From Monarcha castaneiventris obscurior (taxonomy: Eukaryota; Chordata; Aves; Passeriformes; Monarchidae), in NCBI GenBank assembly GCA_026261815.1, contig JAMPIT010000206.1, forward strand, positions 372,001 to 436,000: a stretch of 64,000 nucleotides of DNA, in the 5' to 3' direction. The position numbers were made by a program, and so were the translations under genes. The notes beneath the pieces are model-generated. The model did not search any database and was not told where the DNA came from. It saw only the letters and a program-made list of their open reading frames with translations. Below are positions 50,801-61,084 of this stretch, piece after piece; position 1 is the stretch's first letter; the number at the start of each line of letters is the position of its first letter.

Positions 50801-52319
50801 ACCAGTTAGAATCCATAGAAATCTTTCTAACAAAAATAGTAAAAATTAAAAAGCTGTTTAAATATTAGACAGAACATTTTGGTCCCCGACAGGACTAGGA
50901 TTCTTTTGAGAAATCTGGGAATATACACTGGTTAGGACCTCATTTCCACTGAAAAGAAAAAAGGGAAAGAGGGAAGAAGGCCCTTCCTGCCTTATGTGAT
51001 TCTGATAAACCTTCCCTTGAATCACATATAAATTCAGCCAGAGGCCAAATCTTAAGGTCAGTTTTTCATGCATGGGGTTTATATGGAGTGCAGATACTAT
51101 GTATGCCAAAGGCCTGAAAAACCAAGACTCATTGGAAATCAGAACACATCTGGCCCCAACTCAGCTTTGCCATCAACCGTAACTCAAATGTGAATGCAAA
51201 GAGTCGAAGTTCTTCATTAAGAAGTCAAACTTCTTAATTCCTAAATTCCGACGAATATGAATTTTAACTACTGATTATAATCCCATGTGTCCCTTCAATG
51301 AACAGGAGTGAGGAATGAAAACCAAATCTGCAGCAAAGCTTTGCATAGAAAAAAAAGCTGGAAATGGCTGCTGTACAGTCACAAATTATATTACTAATGT
51401 GATCTGGCAGTTTTACTTGAGTCGCATAGCTGAGGCTTAATCACATCTTTGACACAGCTAAATTGCTAGGATACAATGGGACCTGTAGCTAATAGCATTG
51501 CTTCAAAAATAAACAAACTCCTGTATTCCTAAAGTAATTGTAAGGAACTCCCATATATTTTACATGACCTGAATCTGCTTAACCATCCTGTTCTGAGGTG
51601 ACATCACAAGTAACCAGCCTGTTTTTTGCCTTTATGGTGGGATCAGACAGTGCTTTGCAATAGGCACTTTTTTGCTGCTCTCAAATGCTCTCTTGGTTTA
51701 CACTGATATTTAACACAGCAGCAACAGAGAGCAGGAAGATTGTGTTCTCATTTTTAACAAGAGAAAACAAGATAGTGTAGATAGCACAATCACAGCTAGG
51801 ACATGGGGCAGATAAAAAGAAGTAGATTTAAACACTGTGCCTAGCTCCCAAACCGGTGTCACAGAAATGCTTAACCCCAAACTTCATCACTCAGTGCTGG
51901 AAAACTGCATCCCAGCATGGCTAGGCTCAGAGAGGTACCAGCTGTCTGGCATCTTTGCTGGCACCATCATATCCACAATCCACCCCTTGTTTGTGAGCTC
52001 CCTAACCTTTTTCTGTTAAAACCACTCATCCTTAGGAAATACAGAACACTTAGCTAACTGAAGCCAGCTGATTATTGACTGAAGTGAGGGTTCCTGAGCT
52101 CAGAGACAGACAGTCAGCAGCCCAGAATTCCATCAGGACCTGGCAGCCCTTGGGGCATTGCCAGGAGCATCCAAAGGAGATCTAAGTGTCTCCAGGGAGT
52201 GTGGCGAACAGGAACAGGCAAACAAGGACAGAAAGGTAGGGCTCAGAATTTCGAGAGTCAGTCATCACCTAGCAGTCTGGAAGAGGACTAAGCATGGTTT
52301 CAATATGGTCAAAGCTACT
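47825..52319. other. unique noncoding DNA, no gene seen
   Basis: About 4.5 kb with no recognisable exon, RNA gene or interspersed repeat. There are short AACC-type runs (CCAACCAACCAACC near 48200) and scattered A-runs. The last few hundred bases (about 52.09-52.32 kb) may be the untranslated lead-in of the CR1 ORF1 relic that follows, but I cannot show it. Confidence 0.5.
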
Positions 52320-53290
52320 ATCAGAATGAAGGTGGTGACCCAGATACCTCACACATCAACATGCAGCTGTCCAGGTCTCCAGCTGCAGTGAATGCCTGAG
52401 CATGTCACCAATGCCGGAGGGCAGCAGAGACAACATCTGTTCGAGGTGCTAACAGGGGAATGATCTGCTAAGCCTGGTGGCACACCTGAAGGAAGTAGTG
52501 AAGAGGCCAAGGAGTATCAGGGAGTACAAGAGAGGTAGCTCAATGAACTGTAGCTGGTGTGCCCTGGTCAAGGACACAGGGTGTCAAGCTGCAGGAGACA
52601 GTCAAAAGACTGAGAGACATCGTGGAGGCTGAGAGGGAATTGGACAGCTGAACCACAACCTGCTGAGGACAAGCCAAAAATTCACATCCTGGCACACATA
52701 GAAGGGAGGGAGGGCATTAACACAGGAGCTTGGGAAGTAGTGGGGAGAAAAAAAACTACAACAAAAGGAGGAGGAAAGGAACTAACAAAAGGAAGGGACG
52801 TCCTTCACAGCTAGACATTCCCGCCCAGCTGGACATGCTTACTCAGTACCACTTCCTAGCTCTGTAGGCTAACAAGGCAACACCCACACACTGAAAGAAC
52901 AGCCAGAGCTAGGCAGAACAGCCCAACCTGTTCCACAAATACAGACATTAACAACTAGTTCAACCAAGAAAAGGCAGTGGGTGATAGTAGTGGATGACTA
53001 AGAGGTACAGAGTCTATTAGCCTGCGCTGTGCTCAAGGGAAGTGTGCTGCCTTTCAGGAGCTTGGATCAGGGAGGTTATTGGTCCATCAGACAAAGAAGG
53101 AAAAAACCATCTTGGGTCAGGAATTTGCCAGACTGGTGAAGGGCTTTAATCTAGATTCATCAGGGCATTTATCCATCCCAGTCCTGCCAGTCAGATGCCA
53201 AAACCTGGAATGGATGCCTGGAACAGTGCAAAGGGATTCCAGACGCTCCAGTGTCCTGCGTTGCAGAAGAAGAGTGTTAATGTGAGATGT
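52320..53290 (+). mobile_element. CR1 LINE, decayed ORF1 region
   Basis: Three parts of the CR1 ORF1 protein are readable on the plus strand, in the expected order but in shifting frames. First is a Cys-containing segment followed by LLSLVAHLKEVVKRPRSIRE (about 52455-52515). Next is the coiled-coil-like QETVKRLRDIVEAERELDS, ending in a stop (about 52590-52650). Last is the esterase-like domain, from WVIVVDD (about 52979) to a VLPVR motif (about 53185). The usual Gly-Asp-Ser nucleophile motif of the esterase domain reads as Asp-Asp plus a stop here. Several frameshifts and stops make it a pseudogene. Full-length or 5' CR1 sequence is uncommon because most copies are 5'-truncated. Confidence 0.8.
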
Positions 53291-53528
53291 AACCAAACTG
53301 TGTATTCTACTCCCCTCTACTGCCATTTCTGAAAAACTGTTAATGATGGGTAGCTCGAAGTAGCTGCCCAGTGCACCTGACACCTCAGGCTACAAGCTGG
53401 GTGTTAAAATAAAGAAGAGGCAAATCCTGTGAGGCGGGGTAGTGTTCCTTCATTTTGTCTTCACAAATTACTCGACCATGATAACTCATTCCGGGGAAGC
53501 ACCAGCACAGTTACACCTAACCTGAGGG
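53291..53528. other. unassigned sequence between the CR1 ORF1 relic and an LTR
   Basis: About 240 bp that I cannot assign. By position it may be decayed CR1 ORF1 end or flanking sequence. Confidence 0.4.
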
Positions 53529-54002
53529 TGTCATGTCTGCTAATGGGCCATAATGGCTACAGCGCTCCAGCATAAGGGGCAGCTGTAAAGACTGAGACCA
53601 TCAACGACTCCCAAAAACATCCTATGACAGAATGGAACACAACATTGTGAAACTCCCCACCCTAGGTACTAAGCATTCCCACCTGACCTTGTACAACTGG
53701 GGACTTGGGACACCATCACCACCACCAGTTGATGGATCAAGAGGGGGACCAGAACTTTCACAGGACAAGACTGCAACCATCACTACAACAGAACTGCAAC
53801 CACTGCTTAATCAGACTGTGAATACCACCCTGAAAAACAGGGTGCCAGGCTGTATTCTAACTTTGTGAGTTTAAGCCAGTTTTCTGTGTATAATTGCATT
53901 TACTGTAATCATTTTATTAAATTGTAACTCTGACCTGAAATCTCTTGCAAGGTAATTGCGTGGAGTTCATTCATCCTGCTGGTTTACTTTCAAACCAGTA
54001 CA
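53529..54002 (+). mobile_element. solo LTR, ERVL-like (about 0.47 kb)
   Basis: It begins TGTCATGTCTGC and ends AAACCAGTACA, giving TG...CA termini. Near the 3' end an ATTAAA-type poly(A) signal (TTTTATTAAATTGTAA, about 53910) precedes a U5-like tail, as in ERVL/MaLR-style LTRs. The exact start could be 5 bp later (TGTCTGC), and the flanking 5-mers do not match. It sits between ORF1 and ORF2 pieces of CR1. No retroviral gene is present. Confidence 0.65.
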
Positions 54003-54310
54003 TCCACCCATCAAGTTGGGTTTACCCAGGACCTGGCTCAGATGCCTGTACACAAATGTGGTATGGGAAACAAACAAGAGGAACTAGAGATGTGCACACA
54101 CCTGCGTGGGTATGATATCATTGGCATCACAGAGATATGGTGGGATGGCTCCTATGACTGGAGGGCTGGAATGGAAGGTCTTAGGCTTTCTAGGAAAGAC
54201 AGGCTAGGGAAACAAGGAGGGGGAGGAGAGGATGTAGCCCCCATGTCAGTGATCAGCTGGAGAGTATGGAGGGAGTATGGAACTCTGTCTGGGGAAGGAT
54301 GAGGAGCCAG
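54003..54310 (+). mobile_element. CR1 LINE, start of ORF2 (endonuclease domain) relic
   Basis: Plus-strand translation gives LRCLYTN (about 54030) and, after a frameshift, MGNKQEELE, then YDIIGITEIWWDGSYDW and LSRKDRLGKQGGGG. These are the hallmark N-terminal motifs of the CR1 ORF2 apurinic-like endonuclease. The Glu-containing ITE-x-WWD motif is intact in sequence. The domain then stops near 54300, well before the rest of the endonuclease and the reverse transcriptase. The element is a dead fragment. Together with the ORF1 relic upstream it implies one CR1 copy interrupted by the LTR, or two copies placed by chance. Confidence 0.85.
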
Positions 54311-55974
54311 CCAAGTCCTTGTGGGTCAAGACTCCTTTACTCTTATGACAACCTTGCCTCTGCCACTAAGGCTGTGCAAGCACTATTTGAACCGTTTTCT
54401 AGATGAGTACAGTGAAGTCTCACTTCACCTTTTCCACTTCTGGGCAGCACTCAGATTAGGTGGCACACATCCCTTTTTTTACTACCCACCCTGCAGGATC
54501 ATGCTAGACTGAGGATGAGCTGGCACTAAGGACATCAAATGAGCCCCACAACTAACTTAGGTGGGAGCAGGGTTTTCCCCCAGGTTGGATCAGTTTCTTT
54601 CTTTCTTAAACTAAGGCTTGTACTAAAAGACCTATGTCAAACTAGTATTTTGGCTGTATTCATTAGTGACAGTTCTAAATTTGAGATTATACTTCTTTTC
54701 TGTTTCTGATTTTTTAATTAAGAATACTTTTTCTTTACTAAAGGGAGTGTATCTGATCCAATCAATGTCAGTATAAGCCCAGAACCTTCTCTCCATTTTT
54801 AATCAGACAGACATCAGACTTCACATGTATGTCAAAAAGAGCTCATTTCAATGCATTTCAGACAACACAGGCACTTCACAATGGGTTTATGGTTGTGTTA
54901 TTTTCTTTATTAACCATAGCACTTAAAGTAAATGCACAAAGGCAGCTCTCGAAAAGAAAAATCACAGAATGCTTTTGGGGGAGAAAATATCTAAACATCT
55001 GCTGTTCTCTAATGTGTTACTAAAGACATCATCATCCCTCATCCCTCCAGAAGTGCCCTTAATTAAATAAGAATCTATTAAAAATACAGTGTTCCTCAGT
55101 GTAAATTCGCACCCACACCCTTCTCTTTCAATTTTAAAAGTGATCTCTTTTGCCTTCTCCCTGCCTACAAGCTCATTAGAAACAGCCCCTTCTGCACACA
55201 TGCATCACCTAATAGAGATTTGGAGGGAGACCGAAAGAAGAGAGGGAGAGAAAGAAATCAGAAAGTGAATTAAAATAGTAGACCTGCAAGACAACAAAGC
55301 CACTGCAAGACAAAGAACATCTGGTACTCACAAGGGAACAGTGAAGACTGAGACATGAATGCTGGCACCATGGGATTGAAACAGAAGCTGTTGCTTAACT
55401 TTGCAACAGAGATGCAGTGCTGCCCTAACTAAATTCAATTATCAACAACAAGGCAAATCAGACAGGTCTATCACTTATCTTTCTCTGTGTGGCAGGAGGT
55501 CCCCATTAAACATGCCTTAAACTTCAAACAGAGGCACCAAGCATGGGCAGCGCTGTCACACACAGTCACCACCTGCCCATGGTAAAGCCCATGGGACCGT
55601 TCCCTGCCACTCTTCTTCCTCAGTCCCCACTTCCAAACATTGCCCACCTCATCTGTTGTCCGAAAAGTCCAAGCTGGTCAAACCACAAAGAACAACAACC
55701 TGTTCCCTCTCTGAGACCTAAAGAGGTAACAAAACCAGCAATGCAAGGGCAGCCAATTTTTCTGTCAATTTTCTATTACAGAGCTTTACTTGAGGAATTA
55801 AATCCAAGCAGTTCACCTCAAAATGACTTTTCCATCTTTCCAGAACTTTTCCCACCTTATGTCAGATACCGCAAGGAGAAACATGGTATTTGTTGATGTC
55901 AAGCTACTCCAACACAAAGCTCCCTTTGAGCTTCAGTCCATGGCAGCATAAATGATAAAGTACTGAGCAGAAGA
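54311..55974. other. unique or unassigned noncoding DNA
   Basis: No recognisable gene. The first 200 bp could be further decayed CR1 sequence. The 117-codon plus-strand frame at 55543-55896 has no recognisable domain. Confidence 0.5.
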
Positions 55975-56280
55975 GAGCTGGAGAGGGACTTTTAACAAGG
56001 GCATGCAGTGACAGGACAAGTAGGAATGGCTTCCACACTAACAGAGGGCAGGTTTACATTAGGTATTAGGAAGAAATTCTTTACTGTGAGGGTGGTGAGG
56101 CACTGGAACAGGTTGCCCAGAGCAGCTGGGGATGCCCCATCCACCCTTGGAAATATTCAAGTCCAGGCTGGATGGGGCTTTGAGCAACCTGCTGAAATGG
56201 AGGGTGTCCCTCCCTGACTTTGGCAGGGGGATAGGAACAAGGTGATCCCTTCCAACCCAAACCACTCTGATTCCGTAATA
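55975..56280 (+). mobile_element. CR1 LINE, 3'-end fragment (about 305 bp)
   Basis: Well preserved ORF2 C-terminus. The frame at 56008-56217 reads IRKKFFTVRVVRHWNRLPRA, the conserved end of the CR1 ORF2 protein. The 3' UTR follows (GGCTGGATGGGGCTTTGAGC, GTGATCCCTTCCAACCCAAA, CACTCTGATTCCGTAAT). 5'-truncated and so inactive. Confidence 0.95.
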
Positions 56281-57488
56281 TTTCCTCAGCATCTCTGATA
56301 CCAGAAAGGATGAGAAGGAGGGAAGAGGCATCCTATGAGCCCTGGGATGGAGGCAAATTGGAAGTCCAGTAAAATTTTATCTTCTCAATGAACACAAATT
56401 TGAAATGCAGTAAATCTGTTTGCCTTAATGAGAGGAGGGGCTGAGAATTCATATCTAACCTTCATCTATTGCTTAAACTATCTGCAAAGAACAATTTGAA
56501 TTCCAGGCTTAACCATGGCCTTTTACACAACTCTCCATATACACCTGCCTAAAAGGTGGCTTTACTCTCCAGATAGATTCCACTTGTCCTGCACTGATCT
56601 CTAAACATAAACCTGCACCTCCTGGAACATAAACCTGCACCTCCTGGAGCTGTAAAATTGTACGAGCCACATGCTTTTTTGCCTTTTTTTTTTTTTTTAA
56701 TATTCTGTGATGGATTTTTAAGTAACTTCATGCAGCTTCCCGGCCCAGCTGCCTAGCAGTCCCTTCAGTACTGTGGTGGGAACATCCTCTTGTCTGTCTC
56801 TTGGAAGGCTATGCTAGAAGGTGTAGGAGAACAAGAATGGGCTGCAGGCAGCCTCGACCTTGAAGAGTTACAGCTGTGCTAAACCAGGTGTTTCTGCTAA
56901 AGACCAGAGACCAGCTGACCCTCTGGCAGGTAACTCATAAGAGAGAGGAGAGGACCCCAGACGAGGCCTATTAAAAAAGCAAGCAGGACTGAAGCAGCTT
57001 TAGGTGATAGCAGCCTCTTTTGTAGCTCTGGATTGAGAGCTGGTTTTTTGTTTACCGTCAAGAAGGGTCTAAGAGAAGGAATCCAAAATGAAGCCCATAC
57101 CTAAGAGTGACTGCAGTGTTATTTATTTTGGAATGTTTTACTAGATTTATTCCTTCAAACATGAGGGATCTATTCTTCACCTAAATGAAGAAGAAATTTG
57201 CTCCAACACAAATTTGCATTATCAGACATCCCTGTCCAAGACCAGTGCCTTCAGATGATGCAGTGTTTCATTTAGGGAGACTCCTAGGAATTTCTTTGCC
57301 TATGTACATAGAAAAAAAAGGGATGAAGCCTGACAAAATGTCTTACTGACCTGAAAAAAAGAGTATCCAGAAAAGATTCTTTCTTCTCCCCCCAAAAACA
57401 AAGGTTCACTTTGTCCTGTTTTCTGTAGTTGAAGAGTCACTTCCTTGCTAAATTTTCCCTTTCTTGTGAGTTTTGTTCTTTGTGATTG
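56281..57488. other. unique noncoding DNA, no gene seen
   Basis: Besides the 2 x 22-bp repeat, no recognisable feature. T-rich tract at about 56680-56700. Confidence 0.5.
56604..56647. repeat. tandem duplication, 2 x 22 bp
   Basis: A 22-bp unit with core ATAAACCTGCACCTCCTGG occurs at 56604-56625 and 56626-56647 without mismatch. A minimal minisatellite, probably recent. Confidence 0.95.
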
Positions 57489-57494
57489 CGAGGC
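57489..57494. repeat. left target-site duplication of the ERVK-like LTR
   Basis: CGAGGC directly precedes the TG terminus of the LTR. The same 6 bp directly follow its CA terminus at 57849-57854. A 6-bp duplication is typical of ERVK-type integrases. Confidence 0.85.
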
Positions 57495-57848
57495 TGTGGC
57501 AGATAGGGACAGGCGAACGGAAGATCTCACGATGTGACAGAAAGCAGGAGCAGCATGGAATCTTCCTCCCTTCATTCCTTTGTGATAAGAGATCACCCGA
57601 AATATGCAACCCCTCCTAACCCCAGTAGTTTTCCAGTCCTTACTGACCCTAGCTATTCCACCGTCCCCTTCCTGACGTAGTGAAGCCCCCTTGACTATTT
57701 AACCTCATGAGATAAGATAATAAACGCCATTTGACCATCTACCGCATTGGTGTCTGTGTGTCTATGGCCCGAGTGGCCATGGGTTGGGCCGGGCTGCCGT
57801 GCTAGCTTCTTGAACCAGGTTGCTTTGTCTTCCTAGCAGAAGGCAACA
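57495..57848 (+). mobile_element. complete solo LTR, ERVK-like (354 bp)
   Basis: It runs from TGTGGCAGATAGGG to AGAAGGCAACA, so it has TG...CA ends, and is bracketed by exact CGAGGC copies. A poly(A) signal AATAAA (57719-57724) follows a TATA-like TATTTAACC (about 57697). A GC-rich, CpG-containing R/U5 segment (TGGCCCGAGTGGCCATGGG) follows. A single LTR with matching target duplications shows that a provirus inserted here and was later removed by LTR-LTR recombination, taking the genes with it. The orientation follows from the poly(A) signal. Of the LTRs in the window this one has the best-defined limits. Confidence 0.88.
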
Positions 57849-57854
57849 CGAGGC
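57849..57854. repeat. right target-site duplication of the ERVK-like LTR
   Basis: CGAGGC, identical to 57489-57494, directly after the LTR CA terminus. Confidence 0.85.
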
Positions 57855-59162
57855 TCACATTTGTGAGAGAGGACAGGCAGCAAAAGCTCAAAACCAGATG
57901 GAAGAACTTGCAGTCACACCGAGTAGCAACCTTGTTTGGATTTTTAATAATGCCAACATATTAAGCAGAACTGTGATAAGAAGAACAGACTTGCAGCAGC
58001 CAAGGAGGTAGCTAGAGTTTTAATAAATCCTTTGCCTATCTGGGAAGTGGGAGTGTGAGAGACTGCTGATTTCATCATGTAAAAACTGAGGCAGGAGCTT
58101 GGAAATCAGACCTGTTACGTTACTGGACTACTGCTGGGAAACCACATGGAAAGACATAGCTTCGTATTTTAAAATTCAACTAGTCAGCTCTTGGTTTTTA
58201 ATGTTTTTTTCCTGGAAAGCATTTTAAAAAATTACAATAAATAAAAAAAAATTATAATCTCAGGTAATTTTAGGGAGAAACCCCAAGCTCTGCATTTAGA
58301 GTTTTGGGATCTAAGGCTTTAGAATACTTCACATTTTGCCACACACAGTTGTTTCAAATTGAAGGTTATATGCCAGAAGCTCACTTTCAGCCTTTTAGCC
58401 TCAGACACGCTGGACTTAAACCACAGCACTGCTGGCATGTTGGTGTTCACAAAGCACCTTGGCAGGTTCTGTGCCCAAGTGCCCGCCTCAGCTAGGGAAG
58501 GGACTGCCCTGTTCCTGCTGCAGTAGAACTCTGGATGCTCTCCCTATCACCTGTCCCTGACCCCATCTCCTCGCCATTGGGAACTCCCTGGCACTTGGCT
58601 GTACCATCAAATAATATCTCGCTTGGCCTCTGACAATGCTTTCATCTGGATCTGGGAAATGGTGCAGTTTCTGATTTCTCCACTTCTTCATCTTGACCCA
58701 CTGTGACTGCTTTCTGTTCTGGGCTCAAATGGAACTATGGGAAGCAAACTTATTTGTGATTGACTAATGCAGCCCTATGCCTAACAGCTACAAAGCAAGT
58801 CTCCTTGCAAAAGAAATACTGCAGGATCAGAAGCTCTGTCAGTAAAGCAAAATATTTTGTTTAGTCCTTAGTAATGAGGAAGAACAAAGAAAAGGAAATA
58901 AAAAGTGTCAGAAAGTATAAAGTTGTTAAATGCAACTAATATGTACAATTTTATCAATGCTTACTTTCAGGTGACAAATAAAATACCATTTTATTTCATC
59001 AGCAGCTTAAAATAAAGGAGACACTGTTTCCAACGAAGATTTTTACCACTATCTTCAACAGGAAAGAAATAAAAAGAAAAGAAGAAAGGAAAACAAAAAA
59101 ATCCTTTAAAGACAAGTTTTGCCCTTTGACATGTATACCTGTTACTGCACTGATGGAATTTC
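57855..59162. other. unique noncoding DNA, no gene seen
   Basis: No recognisable gene or interspersed repeat; several short A-runs near 58230-58255. Confidence 0.5.
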
Positions 59163-59900
59163 TATCACAGAATCGTGGAATATGCTGAGTTGGAAGGGAC
59201 ACATCAGGGTCATAGAGTCCAACTCCTGGCCCTGCACAGGACACCCCAAGAATCCCACCCTGTGCCTGAGAGCACTGTACAAACACTTTTTGAGTTCTGT
59301 CAGGCTTGGTGCTGTGACACTTCCCTGGGAAGCCTGTTCAACCTGCTCAACCACCCTCTGGGTGAAGAACCTTGTCCTGATATCCAGCCTACACCTCCCC
59401 TGACACAACTTCCTGCCATTTCCTTGGGTCCTGTCACTGGTCAGGAGAGTGAAGAGATCTGTGCCTGCCTCTCCACTTCCCCTCCTGATGAAGTTATAAC
59501 TGCAATGAGGTCTCCCCTCCATCTCCTCCAGGCTGGACAGATCAAATGACCTCAGCCACTCCTCACACAACTTCCCCTCAAGGCCCTTCAACATCCTTGT
59601 GGCCCTCCTTTGGACCCTCTCTAATGGCTTAATGTCTTTTTTATATTGTGGCACCCAAAACTGCCCCCAGCACTCGAGGTGAGGCCGCTCCAGTGCAGAG
59701 CAGAGCGGGACAATCCCCTCCCCCTCCCCAGCTGTCAATGCTGTGCCTGATGCCCCCAGGACACAGCTGGCCCTCCTGGCTGCCAGGGCACTGCTGACTC
59801 ACATTGAACTTTCCATCAACCAGGACCCCCAGGTCCCTTTGCACAGCGCTGCTCTCCAGCCTCTCATTCCCTAGTCTGTCTGTACATCCAGGGTTGAGTA
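59163..59900 (-). mobile_element. CR1 LINE, 3' part with reverse-transcriptase C-terminus (about 0.74 kb)
   Basis: The element lies on the minus strand. Its 3' tail is at 59163 (CACAGAATCGTGGAATATGC as read on plus) and its 5' truncation is near 59900. Minus-strand translation gives, in order, QRDLGVLVDGKFNVSQQ (about 59840), then LERVQRRATRMLKGLE, then RRGSGEAGTDLFTLL, then LDIRTRFFTQRVVEQVEQ. This is the C-terminal part of CR1 ORF2 downstream of the reverse-transcriptase catalytic core. A 198-codon frame is still open at 59142-59738, but the 5' part is in another frame. The catalytic core and endonuclease are missing, so it cannot be active. It is the largest CR1 3' copy in the window and looks relatively young. 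Confidence 0.95.
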
Positions 59901-61035
59901 ACTACAATCCAGTTACTGCCCCAGGACAGACCTGCTCCTTTGCAGGAATACATCTGTAAATTTGCATATATTCAGACTGAAGATAGCAGAAATCATCTTG
60001 TCCAGATACAGAACAATCCTGCTTCTAACCTACCTGGTTTGTCAATGAACATAAGCAGTGACATCATCCCAAGATATCCAAGGGTACATGTGGATACTGC
60101 TTGGAGGTGCAGGACAGGGAAAATACAGTAACAGCACAGGGGCTACATGTACCCAGCCTTCTACTCAAGGCCAAGAAAGAACACTTAAGCACTGTCTCAG
60201 TGTGCACTAAGTTGAATATTAATGTGCAAGATAGTCACTGGAACCTTTACTATTTAAATTACTTGTTTCTATGTTACAGTGAAAGCCAAGCGACAGAAAT
60301 AAAACATTATTTCTCTTGGTACTCTCTACTTAAATTGCAGCAATAAATATTTTTAAGAGTAGTCTTGTCAAATCTCAAGTACAGGTTCATACCTCCAGAT
60401 TGTACACCATGCTAACTTCCATTTCATTATGAGCTTTCCTAAATAAACTGGGAGCTACCTCTCTCCTGGGCTGGCTCTTTCCAGAATTTGTTTCCATAAG
60501 AATTCCTGCTCCTCTAGTCTTCCCACACAAGAAACTGCTTTATTTCTGCTGAAACCAAACTATCTCTGTGTACCTACCCTAGGATCTGTTATGTAGCTAT
60601 AAGGATTTAACTTTCTTGCATTTCACAACTTTAAACAAAATGTAAAGAATGTTTCTCACATACTTAGAGAACATAAATCTCTTGCAACCCACCTTTCAAA
60701 TAAACTCCCTTCCTTTTTTGGAAAGCGAAGTAATGATAGATTGAAAATACAAATTTCTAATTTCCTAATCAAAAGAGAATGAAACCAAACTGATTTTCAA
60801 CCAAGTCTGAGAAAGGACTCAAGCAATAACTGAAAAACATGCTTTCACTGATGTGCAAAGGCTGTGATTACCTAACACAATTTCCCTTTCAAAACTCTCC
60901 ATTGCTGTGCATCAAAAATGTCTTTGATAGTAGTTTGCTGACAATCTCCCATATGCTGGTTGTCTCAAAAACGCACTCATCTTGTCCAGCAAAGTGTTAA
61001 ACCTCCGCATTTTGCAATTCCGCAGTTTATCTAGC

Positions 61036-61041
<6 letters not shown>
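59901..61041. other. unique noncoding DNA, no gene seen
   Basis: Short frames without recognisable domains; no interspersed repeat recognised. The first 40 bp may be a degraded extension of the CR1. Confidence 0.5.

Positions 61042-61081
<40 letters not shown>
61042..61081. repeat. 40-A homopolymer
   Basis: An uninterrupted run of 40 A on the plus strand, the longest homopolymer in the window. I see no recognisable retrocopy or SINE upstream of it (or downstream on the minus strand) and no obvious target duplication. The length may vary between individuals or be a sequencing artefact. Confidence 0.97.
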
Positions 61082-61084
<3 letters not shown>

